Positions 25,970 to 33,609 of a stretch of DNA of 33,609 nt are shown piece after piece; positions within the stretch are counted from its first letter, which is position 1; each line of letters begins with the position of its first letter. This DNA is from Gammaproteobacteria bacterium. GTDB lineage: Bacteria > Pseudomonadota > Gammaproteobacteria > Pseudomonadales > Azotimanducaceae. The notes under the pieces were generated by a model. That model was not told where the DNA came from. It worked only from the letters and a program-made list of their open reading frames with translations, and made no database searches. A program made the position numbers and the translations under genes. The stretch covers positions 1 through 33,609 of the forward strand of contig JAPOYI010000129.1 of NCBI GenBank assembly GCA_026706665.1, written 5' to 3'.

Positions 25970-28147
25970 ATGAAACCGAGCCGAATCATCCTGTTCATTG
26001 CGTTGGCGGCGCTCATCGCGCTGTTCTTCGTGTTCGACCTGCAGCGCTTAGTCACGCTCGAATTCTTCGCGGCCGAGAGGGAAGCCATCATCGCGTACGA
26101 AGCCGCTAATCCCTGGACCACGGCCGCCGCGTTCTTCGTGATCTACGTGCTTGTGACCGGCACGTCGCTACCCGGGGCCGCGCTGCTCACGCTCATTGCG
26201 GGCGCGGTGTTCGGACTCGTGCAGGGCGTGTTGATGGTGTCGTTCGCGAGCACCCTGGGGGCGACCATGGCGTTCACCATCGCGCGCTACCTGTTCCGGG
26301 ACGCCGTGCGCGGGCGATTCGGGAAGTATCTCGCGACCATCGACCGGGGCGTCGAGCGGGAGGGCGCGTTTTACCTCTTCGCCATGCGCCTCGTTCCCGC
26401 GGTCCCGTTCTTCGCCATCAACCTCGCGATGGCGCTGACGCCGATTTCCACCTGGCGCTTCTATTGGGTCAGCCAGCTAGGCATGATCTTCGGCACCGTC
26501 GTATACGTGAACGCCGGCGCGGAACTCGGCCAGATCGAGTCCGTGGGCGACATCCTGTCGCCGGCCCTGTGGGCCTCTTTCGCGCTCCTCGGCCTGGCAC
26601 CCCTGATCGCCAAGAAGATCCTCGATGCGATCAAGTCCCGCAAGGTGCTGCGCAAGTTCAAAAGGCCGAAGCGCTTCGACAACAACCTGGTCGTGATCGG
26701 GGCCGGCTCGGGCGGCCTCGTCGCCGCGCTGATCGCCGCCACCGTCAAGGCCAGGGTCACGCTGATCGAGCGCCACCGCATGGGCGGCGACTGCCTGAAC
26801 ACCGGCTGCGTGCCGAGCAAGTCGCTGCTGCGCTCCGCCCGAATGCTCTCCTACGCCGCCCGCGCGAAGGAATTCGGCTTCAGGAGTGCGAGCGTCGAGT
26901 TCGATTTCAGCGAGGTGATGGATCGCGTGCAGCGCGTCATTGCCAAAATCGAGCCCCACGACTCGGTGGAACGCTATACCGGGCTCGGTGTGAACTGCAT
27001 CATGGGGGATGCGCGGATCACCTCGCCCTATAGCGTTCGCGTCGACGGTCGTGAGATCACTACCCGCAACATCGTCATCGCCACCGGCGGTGCGCCGTTC
27101 ATTCCGCCCATCCCCGGGCTGGCCGAAGCGGGCTACTACACGTCGGACACCATTTGGGATATCCGCGAATTGCCGTCGCGTCTCGTCGTGCTGGGAGGCG
27201 GTCCCATCGGCAGCGAACTGGCCCAGGCTTTCCGGCGGTTCGGTGCGGGCGTCACCATGGTGCAGCAGGCGCCGCACCTCCTCATGCGGGAAGACGCGGA
27301 CGTGATCGATCTCATTCAGCGGCAGTTCGCCGCCGAAGGCATCCGCGTTCTGACCAGCCACCGCGCCGCGCGCGTCGAGTCGGACGGCGGCGAGCGTGTT
27401 CTCGTGTGCGAGCAGGAGGACGGCGCCGACGTCCGGGTCCCGTTCGATGCAATCCTCGTTGCAGTTGGACGGCAGCCGAACACGGAAGGGCTCGGCCTCG
27501 AGGATGTGGGCGTCAGCGTTGGCGAACGCGGTGAGATCGAAGTCGACGAGTACCTGCGCACGAGCGTGCCGACGATCTACGCCTGCGGCGATGCCATCGG
27601 CCCATACCAGTTCACTCACACCGCATCACACGAAGCGTGGTACGCGTCCGTGAATCCGCTCTTCAGCCCGCTAAAGAGGTTCAAGGCGGACTATTCGGTC
27701 ATTCCGTGGACGACCTTCACCGATCCCGAAGTGGCCCGGGTCGGACTGAACGCACAGGACGCTGAAAGCTTGGGCCTCGATGTGGAGGTGACGTACTACG
27801 AACTCGAGGAACTCGACCGTGCGCTGGCGGACGAGGAGGGGCGCGGCTTCATCAAGGTGCTGACGCCGCCGGGAAAGGACCGGATTCTTGGGGCGACCAT
27901 CGTCGGCCACCATGCGGGTGACCTCATCGCCGAGTTCATCGCGGCGATGAAATGGGGCAAGGGGCTGAAAAGCCTGATGGGGACGATCCACATCTACCCG
28001 ACGCTGACCGAGGCGAACAAGTTCGCCGCCAGTGCCTGGCGCAAGAAGCATGCGCCGGAGAACCTGCTCGACTGGGTGGAACGGTTCCACCGCCTGCGCC
28101 GCGGGCGGGATACAGGGCTCGCGCCTGCCGACATGGCGAAAGGCTAA
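25970..28147 (+). CDS. Fusion of TVP38/TMEM64 membrane domain and FAD disulfide oxidoreductase
   Basis: The 725-residue protein has two parts. Residues 1-225 are a TVP38/TMEM64 (DedA-superfamily-like) membrane domain, with GTSLPGAALLTLIAGAVFG and FAMRLVPAVPFFAINLAMAL. Residues 235-725 are a class I pyridine nucleotide-disulfide oxidoreductase: FAD site GAGSGG (244-249), redox pair Cys275/Cys280 in GGDCLNTGCVPSK, NAD(P)H site GGGPIGSELAQ, and the second FAD motif ACGDA. The C-terminal dimer domain carries Tyr676-Pro-Thr...Glu681 where glutathione and lipoamide reductases have His-Pro-Thr...Glu, so the catalytic histidine is replaced. The C-terminal cysteine pair of mercuric reductase is missing, so this is not MerA. 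Such fusions occur in other bacteria; the substrate is unknown. A membrane-tethered thiol reductase is the inference. Confidence 0.9.
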   Translation: MKPSRIILFIALAALIALFFVFDLQRLVTLEFFAAEREAIIAYEAANPWTTAAAFFVIYVLVTGTSLPGAALLTLIAGAVFGLVQGVLMVSFASTLGATMAFTIARYLFRDAVRGRFGKYLATIDRGVEREGAFYLFAMRLVPAVPFFAINLAMALTPISTWRFYWVSQLGMIFGTVVYVNAGAELGQIESVGDILSPALWASFALLGLAPLIAKKILDAIKSRKVLRKFKRPKRFDNNLVVIGAGSGGLVAALIAATVKARVTLIERHRMGGDCLNTGCVPSKSLLRSARMLSYAARAKEFGFRSASVEFDFSEVMDRVQRVIAKIEPHDSVERYTGLGVNCIMGDARITSPYSVRVDGREITTRNIVIATGGAPFIPPIPGLAEAGYYTSDTIWDIRELPSRLVVLGGGPIGSELAQAFRRFGAGVTMVQQAPHLLMREDADVIDLIQRQFAAEGIRVLTSHRAARVESDGGERVLVCEQEDGADVRVPFDAILVAVGRQPNTEGLGLEDVGVSVGERGEIEVDEYLRTSVPTIYACGDAIGPYQFTHTASHEAWYASVNPLFSPLKRFKADYSVIPWTTFTDPEVARVGLNAQDAESLGLDVEVTYYELEELDRALADEEGRGFIKVLTPPGKDRILGATIVGHHAGDLIAEFIAAMKWGKGLKSLMGTIHIYPTLTEANKFAASAWRKKHAPENLLDWVERFHRLRRGRDTGLAPADMAKG

Positions 28148-28181
28148 AGCTAAAGCGTCCGGGGCGACCCCTGCGGAAGGG

Positions 28182-28997
28182 CTACGGCTGATTGAGGTCC
28201 CAGTCGTACTCGTAGTCGATGGCGCCGGCGAAGCCCTTGAGTTTCGCTGCCAGTTCGTCTTCGGCGTACTTGACCAGGTGGGCAATCACGCCCTCCTCGG
28301 AGTCGCCGAAGTCGAGGACCCACCAGTCGTAGATGCTTGACAGGACGATGAAGTCCTCGTCGACGACGTCGACGCCGCGCGGGTGGTTGACGTACTCGCG
28401 GGCGCCCTGCTCGAGCAGGTGCTCCATGTTCGCGGTCGTGTACGCCCTGGTGGCGAGGTTGGGGCACCCGATGCTCGCGCAGTTCACGGCGTAGTGGATG
28501 CGTTCGTCCCGCCAGATGGGCCGCAGAATGCCGTGTTCGATGTTGTCGAGCGTCAACTCCAGGCCGGCGACCCTGGCATGAACGTCTCCCCACGGACCCG
28601 TCAAGGGTATCCAGCCCTCGTGAATCTTCCTGATGGATTCCACCGGGTAGGCATCGGTGACCACCTTGACCGTCAGCGCATTGTAGAAGTTGATCCAGTA
28701 TGCCTTCTGCTCCGCGCGGGAATACGCCCGCGGGTCCGTGGCCTGGAGGCTGTCCAGGTAGGCGTTCAGCTTCGCCCGGCCACCTGCCGCGGCCTTCAGC
28801 CCGGCATAGTCGAACCGGTTCACGCCGGATGGATGGGTCGCGAGGTAGGCGTCCAGAAGTTCCTGCCATGCGCCGTGGTCGATGTTCGCCGCGTTGGCGT
28901 CGTCGCTCGAGTCCCAGAACGGGATCAACTCGGGTTCCTGGGCGGCGTGGGCGCCGAACGCCATGCATACGCCCAAGGCCAGAACGAAGCGTCTCAT
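28182..28997 (-). CDS. DUF547 exported protein
   Basis: The protein has 271 residues. A signal peptide (1-18, cleaved after AHA) exports it. The DUF547 core is clear: QKAYWINFYNALTVKVV (97-113), DNIEHGILRP (151-160) and IHYAVNCASIGCPNL (167-181), with His168, Cys173 and Cys178. These could form a transglutaminase-like or metal site, though the function is not established. Strong GAGGAG precedes the ATG, whose ATGA overlaps the stop of the glycosyltransferase upstream. It is the last gene of a three-gene coupled operon, so a role in a surface or secreted glycan is inferred from context only. Confidence 0.88.
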   Translation of the reverse strand: MRRFVLALGVCMAFGAHAAQEPELIPFWDSSDDANAANIDHGAWQELLDAYLATHPSGVNRFDYAGLKAAAGGRAKLNAYLDSLQATDPRAYSRAEQKAYWINFYNALTVKVVTDAYPVESIRKIHEGWIPLTGPWGDVHARVAGLELTLDNIEHGILRPIWRDERIHYAVNCASIGCPNLATRAYTTANMEHLLEQGAREYVNHPRGVDVVDEDFIVLSSIYDWWVLDFGDSEEGVIAHLVKYAEDELAAKLKGFAGAIDYEYDWDLNQP

Positions 28998-29737
28998 GCG
29001 TTACTCCTCAGGTGTCGGGCGCGCAGGGAGCGTAGAGCCAGTTTCAGGATCATACCGGTGATGCCGATACTTGCACCCGCCACACCCCGCACTGTGCCGC
29101 CGACCTTGGATTTTCCGTGGCGTCGCCGGCGCGTGTCCACCGGCACTTCGACCACGCGCATGTTCTGCTGAATCGCCTTGATCTGCATCTCGACGGTCCA
29201 GCCGTAGGCCGTATCGCGCATGTCGAGCGCGGCAAGTGCCGTGCTCCGGATCGCCCGGAACGGACCGAGATCCGTCACCCGCGCTTTCCACAGGAGCCGG
29301 ATCAGGATGCCGGCCACCCGGTTCCCGGCGATCTGCGGCGCCGACAGGGCGCCGCGTTCCACGCGGCCGAGCACGCGCGACCCGATCGCGAGGTCGGCGC
29401 CCTGGGCGATGGCATCGTGCAGGCGGCTAGCCTGGGAAGTGTCGAAAGACTGGTCGCCATCGACGAAGAGCACCACGTCGACGTCCGCGAGGGCTGCGAT
29501 CGCGGTGAGACAGGCGATGCCGTACCCGGGCTTCTGTTGGTTCACGACCCGCGCGCCGGCGTCGCGCGCCCGTTGCCCCGTCGCGTCGGCGGATCCGTTG
29601 TCACACACGACGATGTCATCGATCAACGCATCGCCAGCGCGGGTTCGCAACGCCCGCAACGCCCGCACCACGGCTCCGATATTGTCCTCCTCGTCGCGGG
29701 CGGGGATCACCGCCCCGATACGAAGCCGTTCGGTCAT
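28994..29737 (-). CDS. GT2 glycosyltransferase, polyprenyl-phosphate sugar synthase-like
   Basis: The protein has 247 residues of GT-A fold. IPARDEE (11-17), Asp46 in VCDNGSAD, and the DxD-type VDGDQ (92-96) bind nucleotide sugar and metal. VTDLGPFRAIR and YGWTVEMQIKAIQQ...EVPVDTRRRRHGKSKV are typical of dolichol/polyprenyl-phosphate mannose or glucose synthases. One weak hydrophobic stretch near the C-terminus (about 215-233) could touch the membrane. The ATG at 29737 overlaps the previous gene's stop (TGATG), with GGAGG upstream; the open frame to 30163 is not coding. It could charge a lipid carrier used by the membrane enzyme encoded just upstream. Sugar and acceptor cannot be read. Confidence 0.9.
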   Translation of the reverse strand: MTERLRIGAVIPARDEEDNIGAVVRALRALRTRAGDALIDDIVVCDNGSADATGQRARDAGARVVNQQKPGYGIACLTAIAALADVDVVLFVDGDQSFDTSQASRLHDAIAQGADLAIGSRVLGRVERGALSAPQIAGNRVAGILIRLLWKARVTDLGPFRAIRSTALAALDMRDTAYGWTVEMQIKAIQQNMRVVEVPVDTRRRRHGKSKVGGTVRGVAGASIGITGMILKLALRSLRARHLRSNA

Positions 29738-31053
29738 CAGTCCGCCTCCCGTCCGGCACGCTGGTTGCGCAGGACATCCCAGAGCAGCGCAAGGCCAATG
29801 ACGCCGAACTCGAGCGGGCGGACCCACCAGGGGTGACCGTACGCAGGCATGCCGTAGTCGCCGAGATTCAGTCCGGTGACGTAGGAAAGCAGTACAGCCA
29901 CCGAGGCCGTCCACGCCCAGCGGCTCGGGTACACCGCGGCGAACGGCAGCAGCCAGAGCAGGTACCAGGCGTTGATCACCGGCGCGGCAACGAGAAATGC
30001 GCCGTAGACCCAGTCGCCACGCGGCACCGCGGCGCCCTCGCGGCGAAGGCGCCGGTAGTACCAGATCCAGAGCGTGCCGCAGGCGACGCCCAGCGTTAGC
30101 TTCGCCTGGGTGGACGAAAGCGGGATCGCGAGTGCGCCGAACAGGGCGGAGTTGAACTCCCACTCACGGGCGAACACGGCGAGCGACTCGAGCTCGGTGG
30201 CGCCCATGACGGCGAACGGGGCGTACAGCAAGGCGAGCGTGCCCGCGAACCAGCACCAGCTGGTGAGCCGGACACGGATCAGGACAAGCGGCGCGAGGAT
30301 CAATGCAAAGATCTTCGCGCCGACCGCGAGGCCCAGGCACACCGCGGCCCATCGTTCGCGTTTCCTGGTGGCGAGGACAATGGCGGCCAGCAGCAGGCAC
30401 ACGCCGAGACCGTCCGGATGTGCCGTGAACGCGATCTCCTTGATGACCAGGGGGCACCAGGCGTAGAGCAGCACGTTGCGTGCGGGCGCGAGCCGCAACA
30501 GCAGGCCGACCGCGGCCAGGTCGACGGCGATCAGGAGTGCCTGCAGCACGGCGACGCTGCCGGGCTGGATGAGATACCCGAGCAGGAACAGCACCTGGGC
30601 GGTCGGCCCGTAGATCGTCGGCAGCTCCGGGTGGTTGATCTGATCGAGCGCCGCCCGCAACGACGACGGCACGGTCTGGTCCAGGAAAAACGCCTCTGGA
30701 CTGACGCCATAGGGCGTACCCGCAGTGGCGAACCGGTAGCCGTCCCAGAGGTACCGGAAGAAGTCATCCTCGTAGATCGGCCCGCCGATGAGTCCGCACA
30801 GCCGGAACGCCACGGCCCAGAACAGCAGCCGCGCCACCGGGATCGGCTCGTCGCGCCGAACGGCGTGGAGATACAGCGCAAACACCGGCATGCCGGTCCA
30901 TGCGACGATGCCGAAGAATGCGGGCAGGCCGGGTTCCCCGGCGTCGCGCGCCAGGCAGGCCAGGGTCGCGTACCCGAGCGTGCAGAAGGCACCGACGGCA
31001 TCCACGAGGTGCCGGGTCTGGCATTCGGCGATGGGTGATGGGAGTGTGGGCAT
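29737..31053 (-). CDS. GT-C-like membrane mannosyltransferase (polyprenyl-phosphate-sugar dependent)
   Basis: The 438-residue protein has about 11-12 hydrophobic helices. The first large loop carries YEDDFFRYLWDGYRFATAGTPYG (about 94-116), with the acidic pair and RYLWDG seen in GT-C mannosyltransferases related to the DUF2029/alpha-1,6-mannosyltransferase group. NHPELPTIYGPTAQV and KEIAFTAHPDGLGV are further family-like motifs. It would take sugar from a polyprenyl-phosphate donor at the outer face of the inner membrane. First gene of the operon; the ATG at 31053 has no strong ribosome binding site. The specific donor is inferred from the linked GT2. Confidence 0.82.
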   Translation of the reverse strand: MPTLPSPIAECQTRHLVDAVGAFCTLGYATLACLARDAGEPGLPAFFGIVAWTGMPVFALYLHAVRRDEPIPVARLLFWAVAFRLCGLIGGPIYEDDFFRYLWDGYRFATAGTPYGVSPEAFFLDQTVPSSLRAALDQINHPELPTIYGPTAQVLFLLGYLIQPGSVAVLQALLIAVDLAAVGLLLRLAPARNVLLYAWCPLVIKEIAFTAHPDGLGVCLLLAAIVLATRKRERWAAVCLGLAVGAKIFALILAPLVLIRVRLTSWCWFAGTLALLYAPFAVMGATELESLAVFAREWEFNSALFGALAIPLSSTQAKLTLGVACGTLWIWYYRRLRREGAAVPRGDWVYGAFLVAAPVINAWYLLWLLPFAAVYPSRWAWTASVAVLLSYVTGLNLGDYGMPAYGHPWWVRPLEFGVIGLALLWDVLRNQRAGREAD

Positions 31054-31182
31054 TTGCAGGCGTTAGTCTAAGGCGGCAACGCGGAGACTCACACTTCGAG
31101 GACCGTGGTGGCGCTGCCGTGGCGCGTGCGCGGCGCATCCCGTAAGCTTTTCCGAATCGACGCTTTGAAGAGGGGATGAGAG

Positions 31183-32391
31183 ATGAGGCAGGCCATCACG
31201 GTTCTCTTCCTGTCTGGAATCACGGCGGTCGCCGGGTGCGGCGCGCCGGAAAGCACGGAAACGGCGCCGGGGGACGCGACATCGCCTCCCGTGCGAGGCG
31301 TAACCGACGCGGAGATCGTGTTGGGCACGCACAGCGATCTGTCGGGGCCGATCGCCATCTGGGGTGTCGGTGTCGTCAACGGTATGCGCATGCGTTTCGA
31401 TGCGGTCAACGCCGCAGGTGGCCTCCACGGGCGGCAGATCCGCCTGATCGTCGAGGACACCGCTTACCAGGTGCCGAGGGCGATCTCGGCGGCGAACAAG
31501 CTGATCGAGCGGGACGGGATATTCGCCATGGTCGGAGCCGTCGGCACGCAGACCAACAACGCCGTGCTGGATCAGCAGTTCCGCGCCGGCGTTCCCAACC
31601 TGTTCCCGTCCAGCGGTTCCCGGGACATGGTGGAGCCGTTCCGCAAGCTGATGATCAGCCAGATCGGCCTTTACTACGAGGAGATGCGCGCGGGCGTGAA
31701 GTACTTCATCGAGGAGATCGGCAAGACGACGCCTTGCGCGATCTACCACGACTCGGACTACGGGATGGAGATATACGAAGGCGTGCGGGACCAGGCCGCG
31801 GAGATGGGCATTGAAATCGGCGAGACCTCGGCGCACAGGCCGACCGAAAGCGAGTTCACGGCGGCGGTCCTGCGGCTCAGGAACGCGGGTTGCGACCTGG
31901 TCATGATGGGCACGGTCCACCGCGATACCATCCTGATCCTCGAGACGGCCCGCAAGATCGGCTGGGAAGACGTGGCTTTCGTCGGCAACGAAGCGGCCTT
32001 CGGGCGCGTGATCGCTGAGCAGAAGACCGGATCGGGGGAGGGCTATTACGCCTTCGCGCCGGTCGCGATCATCTACGAAGACGACGAGATGACGCCGGAA
32101 CAGCGCGACTGGTTCGACCGGTACAACGAGCGTTTCGGCGAAATACCCGGGCTGCCGGCGATGGTCGGCAAACGTGCCGCGGACCTCACCGTGCTGGGAC
32201 TCGAGCTCGCAGGCCGCGACCTCACCCGCAAAGGCCTGATGGAGGCCCTGGAATCGCTGGCGGAGTATGAGGACATCTTCGGCAACGTGCTGACATTCGG
32301 TCCGGACGACCACAAGGGCGTCGACTCGTCGACCCTGTCCCAGGTACAGAACGGCCGCTGGGTGAAGCTCCAGACGTCCATCAGCTACTGA
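31183..32391 (+). CDS. Branched-chain amino acid-type ABC transporter binding lipoprotein
   Basis: The 402-residue protein is a periplasmic-binding protein of the LivJ type (Peripla_BP_6). A lipoprotein signal ends in AVAGC (Cys19), unusual for a Gram-negative Liv receptor, which is normally soluble. IVLGTHSDLSGPIAIWGVGVVNGMRMRFDAVNAAGGLHGRQI and VGAVGTQTNNAVLDQQF are family hallmarks. AGGGGATGAG before the ATG contains GAGGGG at good spacing. No permease or ATPase genes are nearby, so the receptor is an orphan; it may serve a transporter elsewhere or sense an amide or amino acid. The fold is clear, the ligand is not. Confidence 0.9.
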   Translation: MRQAITVLFLSGITAVAGCGAPESTETAPGDATSPPVRGVTDAEIVLGTHSDLSGPIAIWGVGVVNGMRMRFDAVNAAGGLHGRQIRLIVEDTAYQVPRAISAANKLIERDGIFAMVGAVGTQTNNAVLDQQFRAGVPNLFPSSGSRDMVEPFRKLMISQIGLYYEEMRAGVKYFIEEIGKTTPCAIYHDSDYGMEIYEGVRDQAAEMGIEIGETSAHRPTESEFTAAVLRLRNAGCDLVMMGTVHRDTILILETARKIGWEDVAFVGNEAAFGRVIAEQKTGSGEGYYAFAPVAIIYEDDEMTPEQRDWFDRYNERFGEIPGLPAMVGKRAADLTVLGLELAGRDLTRKGLMEALESLAEYEDIFGNVLTFGPDDHKGVDSSTLSQVQNGRWVKLQTSISY

Positions 32392-32428
32392 TGCGGGCGA
32401 CGGACGTGCTCCGGGGGCTGACGGCTCC

Positions 32429-33238
32429 ATGATCGATATTCGAGGGGAAGAACCGCCGCTGGCCGGGGAGTTCCGGCACTTCATGGAACGCCGTGACGGC
32501 GTCTTGGACGGCGCCTTGCTGGTATCCAGACTGGTCGACCCGGATACCGATGCGGGCTGGTGCCGGTCCGAGATGCGTCGCCTGGCGGAAGTGGCGGGCG
32601 CGGACGCGGGACCGGTGGCGCTGGTGGAGTCGCTGCACAGCCAGGGTTTTCGGGGCGTGTCTCCCCGGCGCTACCACCTGTCCCGCCACAGCGCACTGGA
32701 ACACGTGCTGCGCCACCGCGAGGGCATTCCCATCAGCCTCGGCGTGGTCATCCTCGGTGCGGCCGCGCATCTCGACCTGCGGGCCACCGGCATCGACTTT
32801 CCGAGACGTTTCCTGGTCGCGCTCAACAACCGGCTGGTCGATCCCACCGCCATGCGAATGACCAGCAAGCAGGACTGTCTCAAGTGGTTGCGCCGGGAAC
32901 TGCGCAACGACGGCCGGCGGGGTGTCGTTGACGATACCGCGTTCCGGCCGTCGGAGCCCTCGGACATCGTGCTCCGGATGCTGAACAACCTGCGCCTGGC
33001 GGCGAACCTGCAGGGGAACCACGCCCGTGCGCTGGACCTGACCGACTACCAGATCATCCTGCACCCTACCGCGTTCTCGCTGCACGTGGATCGGGCGGAC
33101 CTTTGGCTGTCGCTCGGTTCTCTCGACATGGCCCGCCGCGAACTGGAACGCGCCGTGGAACTGGCGCATGGCAAGATGCGGAAACGCATTCGCAAGCGGC
33201 TGGATGCGCTGCCAAGCCGAGGCTCGGCGGCAAACTGA
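32429..33238 (+). CDS. SirB1-like transglutaminase-fold protein with TPR tail, catalytic histidine lost
   Basis: The protein has 269 residues. Residues 68-155 match the SirB1 N-terminal (Transglut_core2) region: SALEHVLRHREGIPISLGVVILGAAAHL, then GIDFPRRFLVAL and LVDPTAMRMTSKQDC. In the family the histidine of FPGHFLV and the DPFxGG that follows are conserved; here they read FPRRFLV (124-130) and DPTAMRM. About 180-262 is TPR-like (LNNLRLAANLQGNHARALDLTDYQIILHP). SirB1 proteins usually sit beside prmC or ispE; here the gene follows an orphan binding protein by 37 nt. The role of the family is unknown. A substrate-binding rather than enzymatic role is likely for this copy. Confidence 0.85.
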   Translation: MIDIRGEEPPLAGEFRHFMERRDGVLDGALLVSRLVDPDTDAGWCRSEMRRLAEVAGADAGPVALVESLHSQGFRGVSPRRYHLSRHSALEHVLRHREGIPISLGVVILGAAAHLDLRATGIDFPRRFLVALNNRLVDPTAMRMTSKQDCLKWLRRELRNDGRRGVVDDTAFRPSEPSDIVLRMLNNLRLAANLQGNHARALDLTDYQIILHPTAFSLHVDRADLWLSLGSLDMARRELERAVELAHGKMRKRIRKRLDALPSRGSAAN

Positions 33239-33480
33239 CCAATCCCTCCTTCCGGCCCCGCTGCTGAAACCCGCCAGCGTCACAGGGGCCGGCGCCCGGA
33301 ACGAGGGTGCCCGTGCGTACTCCGGGGAACCGCACCTGGCGCTCGGGGGGACAGGGTCGCCAACCACGTCCTCCCCGCTGGCGGCATCGGGGGCATTTGT
33401 CTGGTTGAGGGTTATCTCGCCGAGTAGTGCAGCGTCGTGACCCGCCGCCGCCAGCGCGCGCCGGTCTTCCAGGTCAATGG
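33239..33480. other. No supported gene between the SirB1-like gene and the window end
   Basis: The minus-strand frame reads TIDLEDRRALAAAGHDAA and NQTNAPDAASGEDVV around 33400-33475, which looks more protein-like than chance. It has no start before the artefact at the end and continues antisense through the SirB1-like gene, so I cannot say whether it is the 3' part of a gene cut by the contig end. No terminator is seen. Confidence 0.3.
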
Positions 33481-33490
33481 TCGCGGCGCG

Positions 33491-33609
33491 CGGGGGGGGG
33501 GGGGGGGGGGGGGCGGGGGGGCCGAGGGGGGGGGCGGCCCAGGGTCGGGCCCGCCCCGCCAAAAAACCGGCGCCCGGGTCGTTTTTTCTTTTCCAAAGAC
33601 ACACACCCC
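33491..33609. other. Low-complexity contig end, probably an artefact
   Basis: A run of about 22 Gs is followed by blocks of G and GC, then C-rich, A-run and T-run pieces to the last base. This does not look like any coding or structural sequence nearby. It resembles poly-G read error or an unpolished contig end. Any ORF starting here should be ignored. Confidence 0.8.

Noticed and set aside
26477-27619. 380-residue minus-strand ORF opposite the oxidoreductase fusion
   Set aside because: Shadow frame of a well-supported gene; no motif or ribosome binding site.
25970-28147. Mercuric reductase
   Set aside because: No N-terminal metal-binding domain and no C-terminal cysteine pair; the N-terminus is a TVP38 membrane domain, and no other mer genes are present.
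28182-31053. Arsenosugar biosynthesis cluster
   Set aside because: DUF547 and a glycosyltransferase can occur there, but no arsM or radical SAM arsS is present and the GT2 is of the polyprenyl-phosphate type.
32381-33604. 407-residue minus-strand ORF to the window end
   Set aside because: It starts in the poly-G artefact and runs antisense through the SirB1-like gene; only a small part near 33400-33475 looks protein-like.

Overview
The window is GC-rich (roughly two thirds G+C by eye) and densely coded. It reads as chromosomal DNA of a Gammaproteobacterium, probably from an uncultured organism's draft or metagenome contig. The case rests on gene content and order: ispB-rplU-rpmA-obgE-proB, rpsT/murJ-ribF-lspA, a minor type IV pilin cluster, bamD/rluD, ilvIHC-pssA-msrPQ and holD-rimI are all arrangements I know from Pseudomonas and relatives. 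Many genes overlap by 1-4 bases (ATGA, GTGA, TGATG), so there are several translationally coupled operons. The last ~120 bases are low-complexity poly-G sequence that looks like an assembly or sequencing artefact.

Left part (1-8530): a small four-cysteine lipoprotein, tRNA-Pro(CGG) and octaprenyl diphosphate synthase (ispB, minus strand). Then come ribosomal proteins L21 and L27, the ribosome-assembly GTPase ObgE and glutamate 5-kinase. Ribosomal protein S20, with a TTG start, lies head to head with the lipid II flippase murJ, followed by ribF and lspA. ileS, fkpB and ispH, which normally surround lspA in related genomes, are absent here.

Pilus part (8531-14672): pilE-, pilV-, pilW- and pilX-type minor pilins on the plus strand converge on a FimT/GspH-type pilin on the minus strand. 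PilY1 and PilY2 are absent. Three of the five pilins carry EF-hand or thrombospondin-type calcium-loop motifs. Between fimT and bamD, where pseudomonads keep pilS-pilR, lie a truncated, frameshifted OmpR-family response regulator and an AT-rich island. BamD and RluD follow as a divergent pair.

Middle part (14673-25255): a small membrane-anchored coiled-coil protein with a fresh 21-base tandem repeat. Then comes the ilvI-ilvH-ilvC branched-chain amino acid operon with a good sigma-70 promoter, continuing into pssA and the periplasmic methionine sulfoxide repair pair msrP-msrQ. A two-gene sodium:solute symporter system and a convergent DAHP synthase (aroG) follow, and then a HolD-like DNA polymerase III psi subunit overlapping rimI.

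Right part (25256-33609): a small exported CxxC protein whose start looks frameshifted, and a fusion of a TVP38/TMEM64 membrane domain to a flavin disulfide oxidoreductase lacking the usual catalytic histidine. A minus-strand, translationally coupled three-gene operon encodes a GT-C-like membrane glycosyltransferase, a GT2 glycosyltransferase and a DUF547 exported protein. An orphan LivJ-like lipoprotein and a SirB1-like protein that has lost its conserved histidine come last. Most of the window is core metabolism and envelope biogenesis. The least explained parts are the rearranged pilin locus, the coupled glycosyltransferase-DUF547 operon and the membrane-oxidoreductase fusion.
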